Made by a program: the position numbers and the translations under genes | The notes under the pieces: generated by a model | Told to the model about the DNA's origin: nothing | The model's database searches: none | Seen by the model: only the letters and a program-made list of their open reading frames with translations | Source of the DNA: Nemophila menziesii | Lineage: Eukaryota; Streptophyta; Magnoliopsida; Boraginales; Hydrophyllaceae | Assembly: GCA_029959085.1 (NCBI GenBank) | Contig: JARWIR010000003.1 | Span: 22,831,505-22,895,504, forward strand | Direction of reading: 5' to 3' | DNA: 64,000 nucleotides | Shown here: positions 1-12,234 of the stretch, piece by piece | Layout of the letters: the number at the start of each line of letters is the position of its first letter | Numbering within the stretch: position 1 is the first letter of the stretch

Positions 1-542
1 CCTAAGATACTTACCCGGTGGTATAGGATCCAACACCCTGAAGCTTGCACGGAACCGAAGAGTTGGGACAATCGCATTATCATCTTCCGGGAAATCAATA
101 TCCTCCAGATTAGTAAACGTGCGTGCAATGTTTTTATGGTAGGAATTGTATTCTAAATGTGTGCCAGCCCGTCGACTTGAATCCACGCCGATGAGTAGTT
201 GGAAGTTGTAAACATGCCATTGAAAGTACCACTGCCTTTGGTAAACCCCAAATGAAAGCCAATAACATTACCAGGCCTAAGGTCCCAAAGTCTATCCCTT
301 TCCCTCTGATTATCGATCTCAAGCTTGAAATAGTTTTGAGAAATTTCTGAAACCATAACATTACCTCTAACCTGCCATCTGTCTGTGACCCAGCGTCTGA
401 ATCCGTTGAGGTTCACCTTGTCGTCACCCATCCCTCGAACCATGAGCACTCGTCCACGATCGAGATGTTCAGCCCTTCTGACTTTGATGTCGAGCTCAAT
501 AACCCCAAGCTCTTCCTCCTCCGCAGGATCAAGGAATGTCAC
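1..542 (-). pseudogene. DUF4283-like LINE ORF1 / zinc-knuckle protein fragment
   Basis: The minus strand has an open stretch of 129 codons (542 down to 153). It contains FRRWVTDRWQVRGNV, then NYFKLEIDNQRERDRLWDLRPG, the pattern of DUF4283: a Trp in the middle, an aromatic strand, then the x-R-x-R-x-L-W segment. After the stop, the window edge still encodes LRFRASFRVLDPIPPGKYL, resembling the R-x-R-x-x-x-D-V-x-K-P-L linker that precedes the CCHC knuckle in plant LINE-associated proteins. In that family the protein is a nucleic-acid-binding ORF1/gag. An internal stop and the window edge leave it incomplete. A degenerate host paralogue is possible, and the family assignment is by eye only. Confidence 0.45.
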
Positions 543-1578
543 AGGTAAAGCATGTCGTGAATAGATAAATTTAATTTACAAAAGGTAGGTAAACATGTCA
601 ATTAACTAATTTTACACTGCAACTCATCAACTCATCGCTAGACAGATAAGCACATGCAATTATAAATGCTACTAAACAATGTGAAAACTTCCCAAATGAA
701 ACGAAAACAATATTCTCAGATAATCTTGAACTGGTTTCAAGACGTAAAGCAATTGTTAGCAGCAAGGTGGACAATCCACCCAATAATATTGATATTCTGG
801 AGATAAGCCAGTATTGGAGGATCGGTTGGTTTCAACATATCCCGAAATGTTTCATTATGCAAGCAAATAGACTTGCGAGAAACACTAAATAGAGGGCGAT
901 CATGTCCCAACTTTGAGACATACCAAGTATCAACACTGAGTTTCAGAATTTAGAGATTAGATGGAAGAATTTAATAGTAACACGTACTTCACCAACCAAA
1001 AAGAAAAAAGGAAGTATAAATTTATAGTAATATACAATACTATGACTTTTTTTTCTTCAAGGAATATACAATACTATGACCAATTGACTATCATGTGAGT
1101 ATGCTATATGCATATGAATATCGATATAAATATGAACGTGAAGAGACTAATAAGTACTAGGTGGCAAGGGAGCGATCTATTATTGTTTGACCCGTAATTT
1201 AAGCCTGAGAATCGGCATCCTTGTTCTTACTACTATATCACACCTTAATTAATTGATATAATAAATAACTTAGCTCAACCATATTTTACTAGAAAATGTA
1301 CGGTTTAACATTTGTTTATTATTTGGAGTTGGGGAGCTGAGGTGATCATTTGCCAAATGAGATGTAAATAATTCTTGACTGGAGTACCACTATTATTTAT
1401 AATCTTGTTCACGTAACCGTCCCATTCACATCAAATAACCTAGCAGAATACAAGATTATTAAACCATCCTCTAAAAACTCTTAATAAACTCGTTCCACCG
1501 TGCCTATTAGTATAAAATCGAATGGAATTCTAATGATAAGGAACTATTCATGAAAAAGAAAATCCAATAAAACTATAA
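543..1578. other. intergenic, one weak coding signal
   Basis: I see no clear gene here. On the minus strand, 955 to 737 is open for about 72 codons with non-random composition (KLGHDRPLFSVSRKS, then LKPTDPPILAYLQN). A plausible 3' splice site (CTCAG) stands just upstream, so this could be a relic exon. I cannot name the family. The remainder is AT-rich. Confidence 0.3.
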
Positions 1579-2571
1579 GGGTGTGATTGGTATGCTGTAA
1601 TGTAATCAGTTGTGTAATGACATTACTGATTTAGATATAATTACTGTGATTCATATGACGTAATCAACTCCGTAATACCATTCTATCCGTAATCACATTA
1701 CAACGAAAATGAGGTTTTTTATTATATAGCTACTACCTATGAATGACCCATTACAATCGTAATCGTAATGGATATATTTTTTTAACAAACTAAAATAAAA
1801 TTAATATATTACACATTTCTTATCAGAATTTTTTTTTCATTAAATCAAATATGTAAAAATTCATATTATTATTTTTAAAAACTCAAAAAAAGAAAGTATA
1901 TTATATTTACATAAATCGTATATAATTACATAAAATCTTTGGGTAAGACTTCCATCCAATATTGGATGGTCCAATATTCATATCAGTACCATTGATTATT
2001 ATAACCAGACACATGTCATTAGATTAATAATATACTGAAAATCATAACAATTTATTTATTATTTCTCACATACTCATAAATCACGAATCAACATACTTAC
2101 CAAAATATTAGCATGAAATTAAAATTTTAATTAAATTATTAAATATTTACTTCTCTATAACAATTAAACAAGTTACATAACCAATAACTGACCAATTGAA
2201 TTTTAAATTACATCAATCATACTATTATCATACATTCTCAATAAAAGTTAAAATCGAAATGTATAAATCTAAGATTTATCAAACTATATATCCAAATTAT
2301 TTAAAAGTATTAAAATACTTTATTTTTCATATTCTATTTTATTAAAATCATTTATATTTTATAACAATAAAGTGATTACCTTATATATTAAATAATTTAT
2401 TTACAATATTATTTAATTAAACTAGTTATTAGCACAAGGTTGAAATCAACCAGACCATTACATCCCCATTCAGATAGCATACCAAGCATTGTATAATGAT
2501 TACAAAGTTCATTACATTACTGAACTCATTACATTCCTGCCTAAACCCATTACAGCATACCAATCACCACC
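1579..2571. mobile_element. Tourist-like (PIF/Harbinger) MITE, 993 bp
   Basis: The terminal inverted repeats match at about 22 of 24 positions. The left end reads GGGTGTGATTGGTATGCTGT and the right end is its complement at 2548-2571. The element is flanked by the 3-bp duplication TAA (1576-1578 and 2572-2574), the PIF/Harbinger signature (TWA). The interior is AT-rich and non-coding, so it is non-autonomous. The short ORF to its right (2581-2832) is low-complexity and not believed. Confidence 0.85.
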
Positions 2572-3107
2572 TAAGAGTAAATGACGCTTCCACCTATCTC
2601 TAGATTACATTTTATTTCTTTCTTTATAATTAACTTTCTCTGTTCTTCTAACCACCTCCCTTTTCAATATTTTTTTCTTTTCTTTTTGCTTACCTCCACC
2701 TCAAATGGTAATCTGATTGTGATGGTGATCAAGATTTTTTCTTTTCTCTTTATTTTTTTTACCTTGTTTTTTAAACCTTTAACCAACCATTTAACAACAA
2801 ACTCTATTTATCTCATGAAATTAAAAAAATGACACCTAAAAAAAGTTACCCAAAGAAAGAGTTATTTAGAGGAATTTGGCAAATACACTAGTAAAAAAAA
2901 CCAACACATTACTAACTAGATCTGGGTAATTAGTAGGAGACGAGTACGTATCTGGTCAAGGTACAAACCCTGCTCAATTGAAAACAACTACTATGAATGT
3001 GAAAATAGACAAATTTGGAAAAAAACTGAAAAAATTCAATAGAATTACCTAAAATAGGAAATTGCTTAGGAGCTCAATTATCCAGCTTACCCGATACAAA
3101 TAAGAAT

Positions 3108-4420
3108 AACATAAAAGTTATGGAAGCTTTCCCAGTATTACATGGTTAATTGTCAGCAAATAAAATAGATAAAATCATCACAATTGACTTTAGTCCAATT
3201 TCTTGCTCAAATCTATTTAGATCTAGTGTCATAGTATCATCATTGCAGGAAGAAACCAATACAAAGGTGACTACACAATGTGGGTCTCCTAATTTTTTCT
3301 GGTCTAAGCTGTTTGGAAATCATAGAAGATCTCAAGTTGGAATTCGTACCATCCACACTAAACAATGGCAGAATTATAGTATAGCCTTCAAAACCAATAA
3401 TTGAAGATGGTTGTAAGGCATGAAAAAATTGCATTGTAGGCCACTTTTTGGACAAACCTTCACCATTGTACATGGTAGAATACATGATTGATCATATGTG
3501 GAAGCAATTTGGCAACATCCAAATAAACATATCAAATCAGGGTTTGTTTGTTTTTAAAATGGAATTAGAAGATGCGTGTTTCAAGATACTAGGTGAATTA
3601 TGGCATGTAAACAACAAGCCTTTGATACTAAGAAGATGTTAACCCTAACCACTTCGGTTAGCTCAACTAGTGAGGACTCTGTCTCTCAACCAGGAGGTAC
3701 ATGTTTCCCTCTCAGAACACCTAGTTCTGACATGCTTGGGGGTATGCTTGGGGAGGGCAGGTATATTCTCCATGGGACTAGTTGGGTGTGCGAATATTGG
3801 GCACAATGATTTAACCTGTGAAAGAACAAAGTGATGAAAGCATTGTCAGAGAGGTTCCCAAAAAGCCTATGATAGTTATATAGAATGTAAGAGGAGTCTG
3901 AAGCAATCGAATTACTTAAGGCATGTCCTCAACAAAAATGTTTGAGTGTTTAGCTTATTATAAACTAAAGTTAAGGAAGCTAAATCTAAGAAGATTTGGA
4001 ACTCTGTTTTTAATAAATGGCAAGTTACTAGTAATTATAATGAAGACATCCATGGTATAATATGGACATTTTGGGATAAATAAATAAAAGTTCTCTCATT
4101 AGTGGATAAAATAAGACATACCATACTCTGCAAGGTAGTTCATATTCCAACTAACACTGTATTGAACTATTCCCTTAATATGTCTTGAACCACCTAGATT
4201 AAATGAGGGCTCTATGGGATACTTAAAGGGAATAAGACAACATCACATGAAAAACATGCATGGATCTGGATTTTACATGGGGATTTCGATAAAGTGATAG
4301 GTGATTAATCAATGATCAAGTGTGTAAATAATATTTAATTAACTAATCTGTCTTACAAAGGTCCAAAGTTTACATGGACTAACAAATTAGCTGATACCGA
4401 AATGAGATACACAGTTCAAC
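3108..4420 (+). pseudogene. L1-type LINE relic (ORF1 DUF4283 and endonuclease N-terminus)
   Basis: Frame-jumping translation gives a LINE in the right order. ORF1 (about 3330-3640) has the DUF4283 pattern: a VGHFLDKPSP segment, then DHMWKQFGNIQI, GLFVFKMELEDACFKILGE, and WHVNNKPLILRR. ORF2 begins near 3880 with WNVRGV, the usual start of the AP-endonuclease domain. It continues with TKVKEAKSKKIWN (about 3970), the catalytic-region motif WIWILHGDFD (about 4263, family form PWLIxGDFN), and GPKFTWTNK (about 4360). Several stops and frameshifts show it is dead. It stops abruptly at about 4420, where an LTR fragment begins. No reverse transcriptase remains. Confidence 0.75.
3648..3720 (+). repeat. 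tRNA-like (SINE-like) fragment
   Basis: It reads GGTTAGCTCAACTAGTGAGG, like a pol III A box, then GGAGGTACATGTTTC about 40 bp later, like a weak B box. The same two motifs occur on the minus strand at 8770-8910. It sits at the junction between the LINE ORF1 and ORF2 relics. No target duplication was resolved. Confidence 0.35.
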
Positions 4421-4422
4421 TT

Positions 4423-4691
4423 CCTAAAGTGACACTACGCTCAATTTCCGCCTTGGACCGGTGTTTATCTTGAGTTTTTCTAATTCTTCTCTTCATCTTG
4501 GCACCTTGTATAGACTATGTACCTATAAGATACACGCCTAACACAAAATTGAGGCAAAAAACTTTATATATAACAATGTGATCAATATAATAGACAAAAG
4601 TACAATAGTAGGAATTCCTCACTTAGGCCCAATAAACTCCCAAAATAATGTATCTTGAGTGGATTAATCCATCATAAAAAGAGAGACATCA
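4423..4691 (-). repeat. gypsy (Athila-like) LTR fragment
   Basis: This resembles the 5' 270 bp, in LTR orientation, of the minus-oriented LTRs at 23112-24665 and 39201-40731. It shares AAAGTGAC, the GCCTTGGAC segment, ATACACGCCTAACACAAAATTG, and the terminus GAGACATCA (reverse complement TGATGTCTC). It is truncated at its left side against the LINE relic. Confidence 0.65.
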
Positions 4692-4829
4692 ACTTACTTA
4701 GTAGTTGCTTTAGGACTATTCTTTACATTCTCCTTCTCTCGTGCATATTTGACTCACCTGATATTTTAGAGACTAGCCTATTATTCTTTATTTTAATTTT
4801 CGGCCGAAAAAGTTTTGAGTTAAGGGTCT

Positions 4830-6312
4830 TGATCTCTCCTTTGTTTTGATGAATTAATCCCATTAAGAGACGTATTTTACGTTCCTTTTGTGCTTATCTA
4901 GGGGATTTTTCCGTATTATTTGATATATTCTCGTTTCTTGCCTTGCTTTGGAGATTTGTCAGTTTTAAATATATTTGCGCGTAATTTGTATGTTAAATGT
5001 AAAGCTCTTAAGTACAAGGATTATATTAAATTCCAAAGCATGGATAAGAAGTCGATGAAAGGAGACCAAAGAATGAAATGAAGAGTTAAAGGACAAATAA
5101 GTTGTTTTTAGAAAGTGAAAGAGTTGTCGGTTAGAATTAGTAAGTGAAATATTTTTTATATATGGCACGTGATATTTACAAAGAATTTGGATGATCCATT
5201 TTATATCCAGATGGGGCTCTGAATTAGGAACGTGTGGCCACTTACGAATTGCGATTCAGAGCTATAACAAAGAAGCTATGAATTTTGAAGCTAGTGTGAC
5301 TCAAACACGTTCCCTTTTGGAGGAAAACTTTGTTTGGGATGGGACAGGTCATTTAAACCTAGCCCATGACCTATGAAAACCATAAAACCTTTTACCACTT
5401 ATAAATATCAGCTACGAACATTAGAACTTGGCCTCTAGAGCTTAATTTTCATTAAAAAAGTTCATCAGAGAGCAATCAAGAGGATCAAGAGAAGGAGCAA
5501 TAAGAGCTAGAAAATCACAACATCAATTCTACATCATTCCATATATTCTTTGAGTAACTTATCGTTATATTATTAGATCAAATTTATTTATATGTAATTT
5601 ATTCCAAGTTCAGTTATGCACGTTTCTATTTTTCTAAAGAATTGTTTATGTATGAACCCTGTTTTATTTATTTAACGTGTTCTTAAATTTGAGATCGTAT
5701 GTAATTGAAGTGGGTGTTTGATTCTATTGGTATATGTATTATAATAACACTATTCATATCTTGATCACATAGCGGATAAATTAAGTAATTAAGCTAACGT
5801 CCGGAAGGGGGGTTTAATTGCGGAAATAACATATAAACGCTTAGTGTGCGTTAGTGGGCCGACGGGTCTTGACTAGCCAAGTAATCATTAGGGTTTGAAC
5901 TTTATTCATCAGAATTTGAGTACGAGAGCTTCTAAGTCTACCTAGAAGGGAGTTAGAAAGAATATTGAATCCCGACTAATACGAAATCACCACTCCGCCC
6001 TTATTTCTAGAACCATCAAGTCAATAGGATTAAGAGCGCACTTGCAATTCTAAGTTATTATATAACGTGCGTTTTTATTTAATTAATTAGAAAACAAAAC
6101 ACTTTCATTTTATTTTTTAATCAAAACATTTAAAACCATCTACACTGATATTGAACACGGGTTGAAATAACTACCTAAATCCTTATGGAACAAACTTTAT
6201 TTACTTACTTATTATTTGTAACGACCCGTACACTTGCGGCGAGTTAAACATGAATTTTGAGGTGCGTGAGCTTTTTACATCATTATTTTATCACACACAT
6301 GGGCCCACCACT
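4830..6312 (+). repeat. gypsy (Athila-like) 3' LTR
   Basis: It starts TGATCTCTCC directly after a polypurine-like tract (GAGTTAAGGGTCT, 4817-4829) and ends CACACATGGGCCCACCA. It keeps the family landmarks: a TATA-like TTATAAATATC near 5398, TATGAACCCT near 5652, the CGTCCGGAAGGGGGG segment near 5810, and CTTGCGGCGAG near 6233. At 1483 bp it is close to the other LTRs here (1.53-1.76 kb). Only about 130 bp of possible internal sequence remains to its left. Confidence 0.75.
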
Positions 6313-6871
6313 AGCCTATACAGAGTCTCAAATTGTAGCTGATGATACATGAAACTAAAACTTATGTCAAAACCACAAGGAGTTTTTCTCCTAATAGCAC
6401 TCCGATGCTCTAGTATTATGACCGAGGATATTCTTACAGTCCAAGAAAACTATTGAGGTTTAGACTGTATTTATGAACAATCAATTTGAGTAAGGAGTAG
6501 AATGTGACCTTTTAGGGAAAGGTTTGTGGGGGTATATATAGATGCTTTAGGGCATGCAGATAAGAATCTTGTTGTCCCTAGCATGCTTTTTTCGTGTATC
6601 AAAGCATGGGAGGAAGGTGTCTTTGGATGTCGAACATAGACAAAGTCATTCCATAGGCTAAATCATGTCGGTTCGTACCAAATACCCGATTATCAACAAT
6701 ACCCATTGATGTTTTGGTTTTACATTAGTCCTTAGCCTTAATTTTCCCCAATTAGTATTCACTCTTCATTATGCCTTAGCCGTCGGGAAAAGATGTTTCA
6801 TTTTGGAAAATTTTCTTACATATTAGCATACCCATAAAAAATGCCCTATTAGGCACCTTGGAATTTACACC

Positions 6872-6872
<1 letters not shown>
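6313..6872. other. unannotated stretch
   Basis: I find no convincing coding or repeat signature. Confidence 0.4.

Positions 6873-6906
<34 letters not shown>
6873..6906. repeat. (TA)n microsatellite
   Basis: About 16 consecutive TA dinucleotides. It lies at the left end of a minus-oriented LTR fragment. Confidence 0.95.
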
Positions 6907-6909
<3 letters not shown>

Positions 6910-8240
6910 GTGTGATACTAAATCAACACCAAGATGAGGGTGACTTCTCGCAAGTGTACTGGTTTTTGATAAGTAATAATATGATAAGTGTGGGGTTATC
7001 GTCTCCACGGGGTATATCAAAGTTGAGATACATGTGTTTTTAAAGTAGTATAATGTAAATTTGCAAATAAATAATATTTGTTGGGGTTTTTGATGAGGGA
7101 ATAAAGGTGCAATAAAGGTAAATAATTAGCTAAAAGATAAATAATTATAAAGCTAAAAAACAAGAAAGGGATGAGTTGCGGGTACTCTTCCTAATTAATT
7201 ATTCAATCATTATTTGGTATAAGGGCAAATAGGGTAATCTACATTAGTTGGGATTTAAGTCTCTCTAATTCCTATCAGGGTAGCCTAGAGAGCAACCTCA
7301 ACACAACTAGGGGACTTGGGTAAGGACACTCTAGGATATATCTTGATGTAATAATTCTAACTCTATTGACTATCTAGCTAGGCAAGACCTCCCGGTTCAC
7401 TACCGCATACTAGATGTTTATATACTATGTCCGGGTGTTAGCCAAAAGTCTCATACTATCCAATGGTGATCAATGCATGAATATGAAGAAAAAAAGCATA
7501 GATATATAATCAATGGAATAAAATAAACCTCAATTTATTTCAATATTAAAATATCCCAAATCCAAATAGCATAAGAGATAATTAATCAGGGTTCACACTC
7601 ATTGCAAGCCTCAAGCAAAAGAGGTTTAGTTCATACTAAACGAATAAAAATAAATTAAAATTAATACCAAAATCCTGTTTAGAAAATAATTGGAACAAAA
7701 TTAACCTAGAATATAGAATGGAATGGTTGTGGAATTGTGGAGAATGATGAACTTGGGTGGAAACCCTCCTTCTCTTCTCTCTAGGCGTTTGCTCCATTCT
7801 CTGCAAAATTTTGATAAAAAATTGAATTCTAATGATATGGGAGCTTCTATATGCTTATATACTTGGAAAAAAAATGTTTGGGGCCTTATGGTCTCACTTA
7901 AGTCATTTTAGCATAGCTTAACTCGTTTTTAGCCAATGATATCCAAGTTTGAGTCACGGTGGCGAAAATAGCATAACTTTCTTGTATCAACTCCGAATTG
8001 ACTTATGTCACTTCTCACACGTCACCTACTTTAAGATCAATCTTAATATAAAGGATTTTATAAAAAATATTTGATAAATTAATCATGGTGACTGAAACAA
8101 TATGATATCAATACTTTTTTCGTAAACTCTATAACTTTCCCAAAGTGACTTTTAGCTCTCTTTACACCTTGGATTGGGTTTGGAATTTACTTCTTAACTT
8201 CTCCTCATCTTCTTGTACTTTCGTATCAGACAAAATAATC
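6907..8240 (-). repeat. gypsy (Athila-like) LTR fragment
   Basis: It reads GGTGTGATA, CGCAAGTGTACT and a GGGGTTATCGTCTCC segment, followed by AGGGTTCACAC near 7589. These match in order the LTRs at 23112-24665 and 39201-40731. The right end stops at CGTATCAGACAAAATAATCC and lacks the GAGACATCA terminus, so it is truncated. The 62-codon ORF at 7723-7911 lies inside the LTR and is not a gene. Confidence 0.65.
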
Positions 8241-8769
8241 CTAGATCAGAGGTTTTTTTGAAGTACTCTTTGGATAAATTATAAGACGGTTATGCTTCCT
8301 GGAATCCAAAATACTTGATCCAAAATAACAGATAGTACCATTAGGATTATTTAAGCAGGAGATCAATAACGTAGTAAACAAAATAATTCTAAAACATCCG
8401 CTTCTCATAAAACATCCCACAAGAGGAAAGAGAGGCTAACTTACAACAAAAATTGGAGAACACAATATTATCTAGCAAAGTAGTAATATGTGTACAGTTG
8501 ATATCCTTCAAAATAACCCAAATAATAACAATATGATCAGATTTGGGATTTTTCCAAATAACAGTTTTAAAATCAGTATTAACATGGAAAACATTATTAG
8601 ATCTAGTATTAAACTTGAGGAAAACACAGAAAGAATCCACAAAAACGAGCATGCAAAGCAAACAATGCTTTCGTGAGTCTGTTTTTATTTCCTGCACGAC
8701 TAATCACACAGGAATATACAAGCCTATTTATGCATACATCAGGTAAATAAAACTAGGTTGCTCATGTTC
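8241..8769. other. unannotated stretch
   Basis: Open frames overlap on both strands (minus 8389-8697, plus 8488-8746). I recognise neither. Their overlap and AT-rich composition argue against genes. Confidence 0.35.
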
Positions 8770-8910
8770 AGGTAGGGGTTCAGACCTTGTATCTCCCACT
8801 TCACACCCTTTAGGGAAGAAATTCGAACCATGTACCTCCCTTTAAGTGATGAAGACATTGCAAGACTATGACTAGTTGAACTAACCCAACTGGTTAATTC
8901 CTCAATTTTT
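8770..8910 (-). repeat. tRNA-like SINE-like fragment
   Basis: Read on the minus strand it has GGGTTAGTTCAACTAGTCAT (A-box-like), then GGAGGTACATGGTTCGAATT (B-box-like, GGTTCGAAT). The pair resembles 3648-3720. No poly(A) or target duplication was defined. Confidence 0.4.
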
Positions 8911-9317
8911 TAATAAAGAGTGTGTTTTGGGGCAATATGCATCATTACTCTTTAATAAATACTTGTTTATTTTTATTTTAATAACTCAAACAACATATAC
9001 CAAATAAACCTTTCCTTACAAAATCCAATTTATTACTCAGTTAGTATTTAATTCCAAATAAAATAAAATAAGGTGAACCTAAAATTGAGGACTAACCCGT
9101 TCCCAATCCAAATGTGAAAGAAAACCAATCCGAATTTTTTTATACCTTCGAGTTAAAAGAAAAACCCCCCAAACAAGTTAACTTCAGATTCCAACAAAAA
9201 AAATATTTGGATTGAACCCAACTAACCTGAACACAACAACATTTTATATATTTTTTCTATATATAAAATCTCTTTTCATGCGATTTTTGGATCTAAAAGG
9301 GTGAGACATAAAAGTAT

Positions 9318-9535
9318 GGTCAACTAATCTAGTAAAAAGCGGTTGACTATGATGTCTGGCTAACTAGTTGAATCAAAAGGGGGATGACTTGGACTTGGTA
9401 GTATAGTAAACAAATCTAGTCAAAGATGGGAGTGACTTGGTAGTGTGGTCAACTAGGAAACTAAAATGATGTTGACTTTGATGTTTGGTCAACTATTTAA
9501 GTCAAAATGGGTTGACTTTGATGTTTGGTCACCTA
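9318..9535. repeat. degenerate tandem repeat rich in TTGAC/GTCAA (W-box core)
   Basis: About five units of roughly 45 bp follow the pattern GGTTGACTTTGATG, TTTGGTCAACTA, GTCAAAATG. The last two units are nearly identical. TTGAC is the core of the WRKY-bound W box and appears in both orientations in each unit. No gene is adjacent, so a regulatory role is not shown. Confidence 0.7.
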
Positions 9536-9807
9536 ATACATAATATGGCAGAGTTGTTCGTCGTCGCAGTTGGTGTCGACTTGATATTTTGCAAGAAATA
9601 TATATTATAAATGACATTTATAAATTAATATTTCAGACCAAATGCATAACTAATAATAATTTAACAAAGATAACAAGATCGATCAAACAGAATACTAATT
9701 AGGAGTACAACATAGGTAGCATATAATATTTCTTAATAATTTTTACAACTACCGAACAATCATTATAAGAATTAAACATTTAGAGTTATATGTCTCCAAT
9801 ATTATTA

Positions 9808-11240
9808 TTACTCAAACATATGGAAACATAAATGGGTTGGTGGTCTCGGCAACATCGAATTGGTTGTGCCCTTCCTCATCATCAGGTTTGTCACGAAGTT
9901 GTCTACTAGGGCAATTGTTTTTCTGATGTCCGGGTAGTTTGCAACTACGTTCCTTTTTTGCATCAGGTCCATTCGCTCAAGATCTACTGGATCTTCAACT
10001 ATTGGCCTTCTGGCGGGCTTAGGAATGGGAACCCCGTACTTGGCACCGTCTTTATTATCAAAATTGCTTGTCCGAGCAACCACATTCGTAATGGCCTCTA
10101 GGGTATCATTATAACCCCTTTCACTACGTGCGGCGTGGTAACCCATTTCCTTCCACTTTGCGTTCAAGAAACCCATCCTTGCAGTCTCTATCTCTGTATG
10201 ATGAAAATCAGCCAAACAGTTATCCCGGAGATTCACACTGCTCTCGGGTGTCCACCTGAACTTGATGCAACTACTAGGGATCTCCATGGCCCCCTCCACC
10301 TTCATGACAAAAAAAATATGTCTGGATGGTATTCCATGGGACTCAAATAAGAAACAACTGCATTCGAGGGTCACCCTAGACCCGTCTGAACATATACAAA
10401 CTTTCCTTATAAGCCTTGGGTATTTGTGGGACGCAATAACATAAGTGCGAGAACCGTATATCTGTGAAACTTCAGTGTGATGTAGGTCTCCCTGACCGGC
10501 TAACTCTTTCCTTACCTTAAAAAAAAGGCCCTAGTAAATTTCTTGCTCGCATCAATCTCAATGTCGTCCAACACTGTAGTCGTGACATGACTAGTTTGGT
10601 TAGTGAGGTACTCTTCCTTGCTAGCGTTGTCCCTAATGGTTACCATACCATTCAAGAATTCTTTGACAAATTCAATAAATTTCACTCTTTTATTTATAAA
10701 TCTTTTAAGATAAGCGTTCATACCTTCACAATGCTGCGTTGCCTTTACAAACCCAAAAAAACTACCATTTAAGTAAGCCTCAGCCCACATTGCACGTTTT
10801 TCATACGTCTAGATTATCCATTTATCCTCACTGAGATCATGGTCTTGCACCATCTTCCACCAAACTTCTTCAAATAAATCAACAGATACCGGCAAACCCA
10901 TTAGTTTCTTAAAAATGGCGCCGAAACCATCTACTTTAACGTTCGTAACAACGTTTCGGTTAATATGCCACTTTCATAACCGATGTCCTACCCTAGGGAA
11001 TACAACTTCTATAGCAGCGGCCATGGACCTATCTCCGTCCGTTACGACCGATGTAGGCTTTTTTCCATTCATTGTATCGGTCAACGTCTCTAGCACCCAC
11101 ACGTATGACTCTGTTGTCTCGTTTTTCACCAAAGCTATACCAAATATACATTTCTTACGGTGGTTGTTGACCCCCGCTAGTACAACTAAGGGGAAGGAAT
11201 ATGAACGGTGTCTTTTATTATACGTATCCTTAAACATTTG
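9808..11240 (-). pseudogene. FAR1/FRS-like MULE transposase pseudogene
   Basis: Three open pieces lie in family order on the minus strand. The MULE transposase core (11237-10974) includes PLVVLAGVNNHRKKCIFG, ETTESYVWVLETL and KPTSVVTDGDRSM, the last with a catalytic Asp. The central region (about 10925-10512) has GLPVSVDLFEEVWWKM and TQHCEGMNAYLKRFI. The C-terminal part (from 10495) has the SWIM zinc-finger motif ECSCFLFESHGIPSRHIFFV and then RWTPESS. A stop breaks the centre (near 10810), and a shift occurs in a T-run near 10520. The FAR1 DNA-binding N-terminus is missing to the right of 11240. The third SWIM ligand is Ser, where the family has Cys (CxC...CxH). Relatives are domesticated light-signalling regulators and Mutator-like transposases; this copy is a relic. 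Confidence 0.85.
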
Positions 11241-12234
11241 TGATTAAAAAAATTTAAATTTTTAAAATAAATTTTTAAAATAAAAAACCCTAACATATTA
11301 TAATATATTTCATTCAAAAAAAAATCTAACACTTAAAATGCATTTGGGTGAGTATTACAAAGTCTAAACCAAGTTTAATCTATTATCTAAATAATTTTAA
11401 ACAATTGTTAAAAAAAATTAAAGGAAACGGAAAAAAAAACACCTACATACATTAAATAGGAAAGCCCTAAAACCATCCATGCAACCATAAATTTAGTTCC
11501 AAATAAAACAAATAACAAAAATATAATTTAATTACAACTTCCATATGAAGAAGACACGTGGAAGATTTAGCAAAAAAATCGTATCTTTGCTCGTTGACTT
11601 TAGGAAACGAAAAATAAACCACAAATTGTTTTCTGAACGAAAATTACACCTGCAGCCGCCAATTTTTCAAAGTAGTGGAACAAGTTTATCGATTATAATA
11701 TATTAAACAACACTATTCTTTTTTTTAATCATAAAGCCACTATTTAGTGACTTGACAAGTCACTGCGACCATTAAATGAAGGCATAATGGAGTGAATAGT
11801 GCCCGCCGAATAAGTTGCAAAGGGCAACAGAGACATTTGGTTTAGGATTAAAAAAAACTATTTTTTTACACGACTATTCTTGCGCCCCGTCACCGATCCA
11901 ACGCCACGTGCCACTCATCCTACCATGTGTATGGAATAAATTTCCCAAATCATTGGTAGCCCAAATACTTTCCGAGTTATATTTTTTGTCACCTGAATAC
12001 TTGTCCCCGTTTACTTATCTACTAGAAGGGTTTAATTACAATATGCTTATAGGCTTTCTATCTTTCTTTCCTTTTCACCTATTTTTATTATTGTTTAAAC
12101 ACGTGTCAAAAAACAATATATTAAAAAAAAGTATAAATATTCAATTGATACTAGATTTGCCACTTAAACTTCCCAGATACCTGATTAAATCGAAGATAAG
12201 AACCAATTACCAGTTATCCGAAAGAAGATTATAA
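11241..12234. other. AT-rich stretch without a supported gene
   Basis: The 139-codon plus-strand ORF (11815-12234) is hydrophobic, with no recognisable domain and no partner exon. I consider it spurious. Nothing else is visible. Confidence 0.4.

Noticed and set aside
2581..2832. 83-codon ORF beside the Tourist MITE
   Set aside because: Phe/Leu-rich low-complexity translation of T-rich DNA.
8389..8697. 102-codon minus-strand ORF
   Set aside because: Overlaps an open frame on the other strand; no recognisable motif.
11815..12234. 139-codon plus-strand ORF
   Set aside because: No domain, AT-driven hydrophobic composition, no homologous exon nearby.
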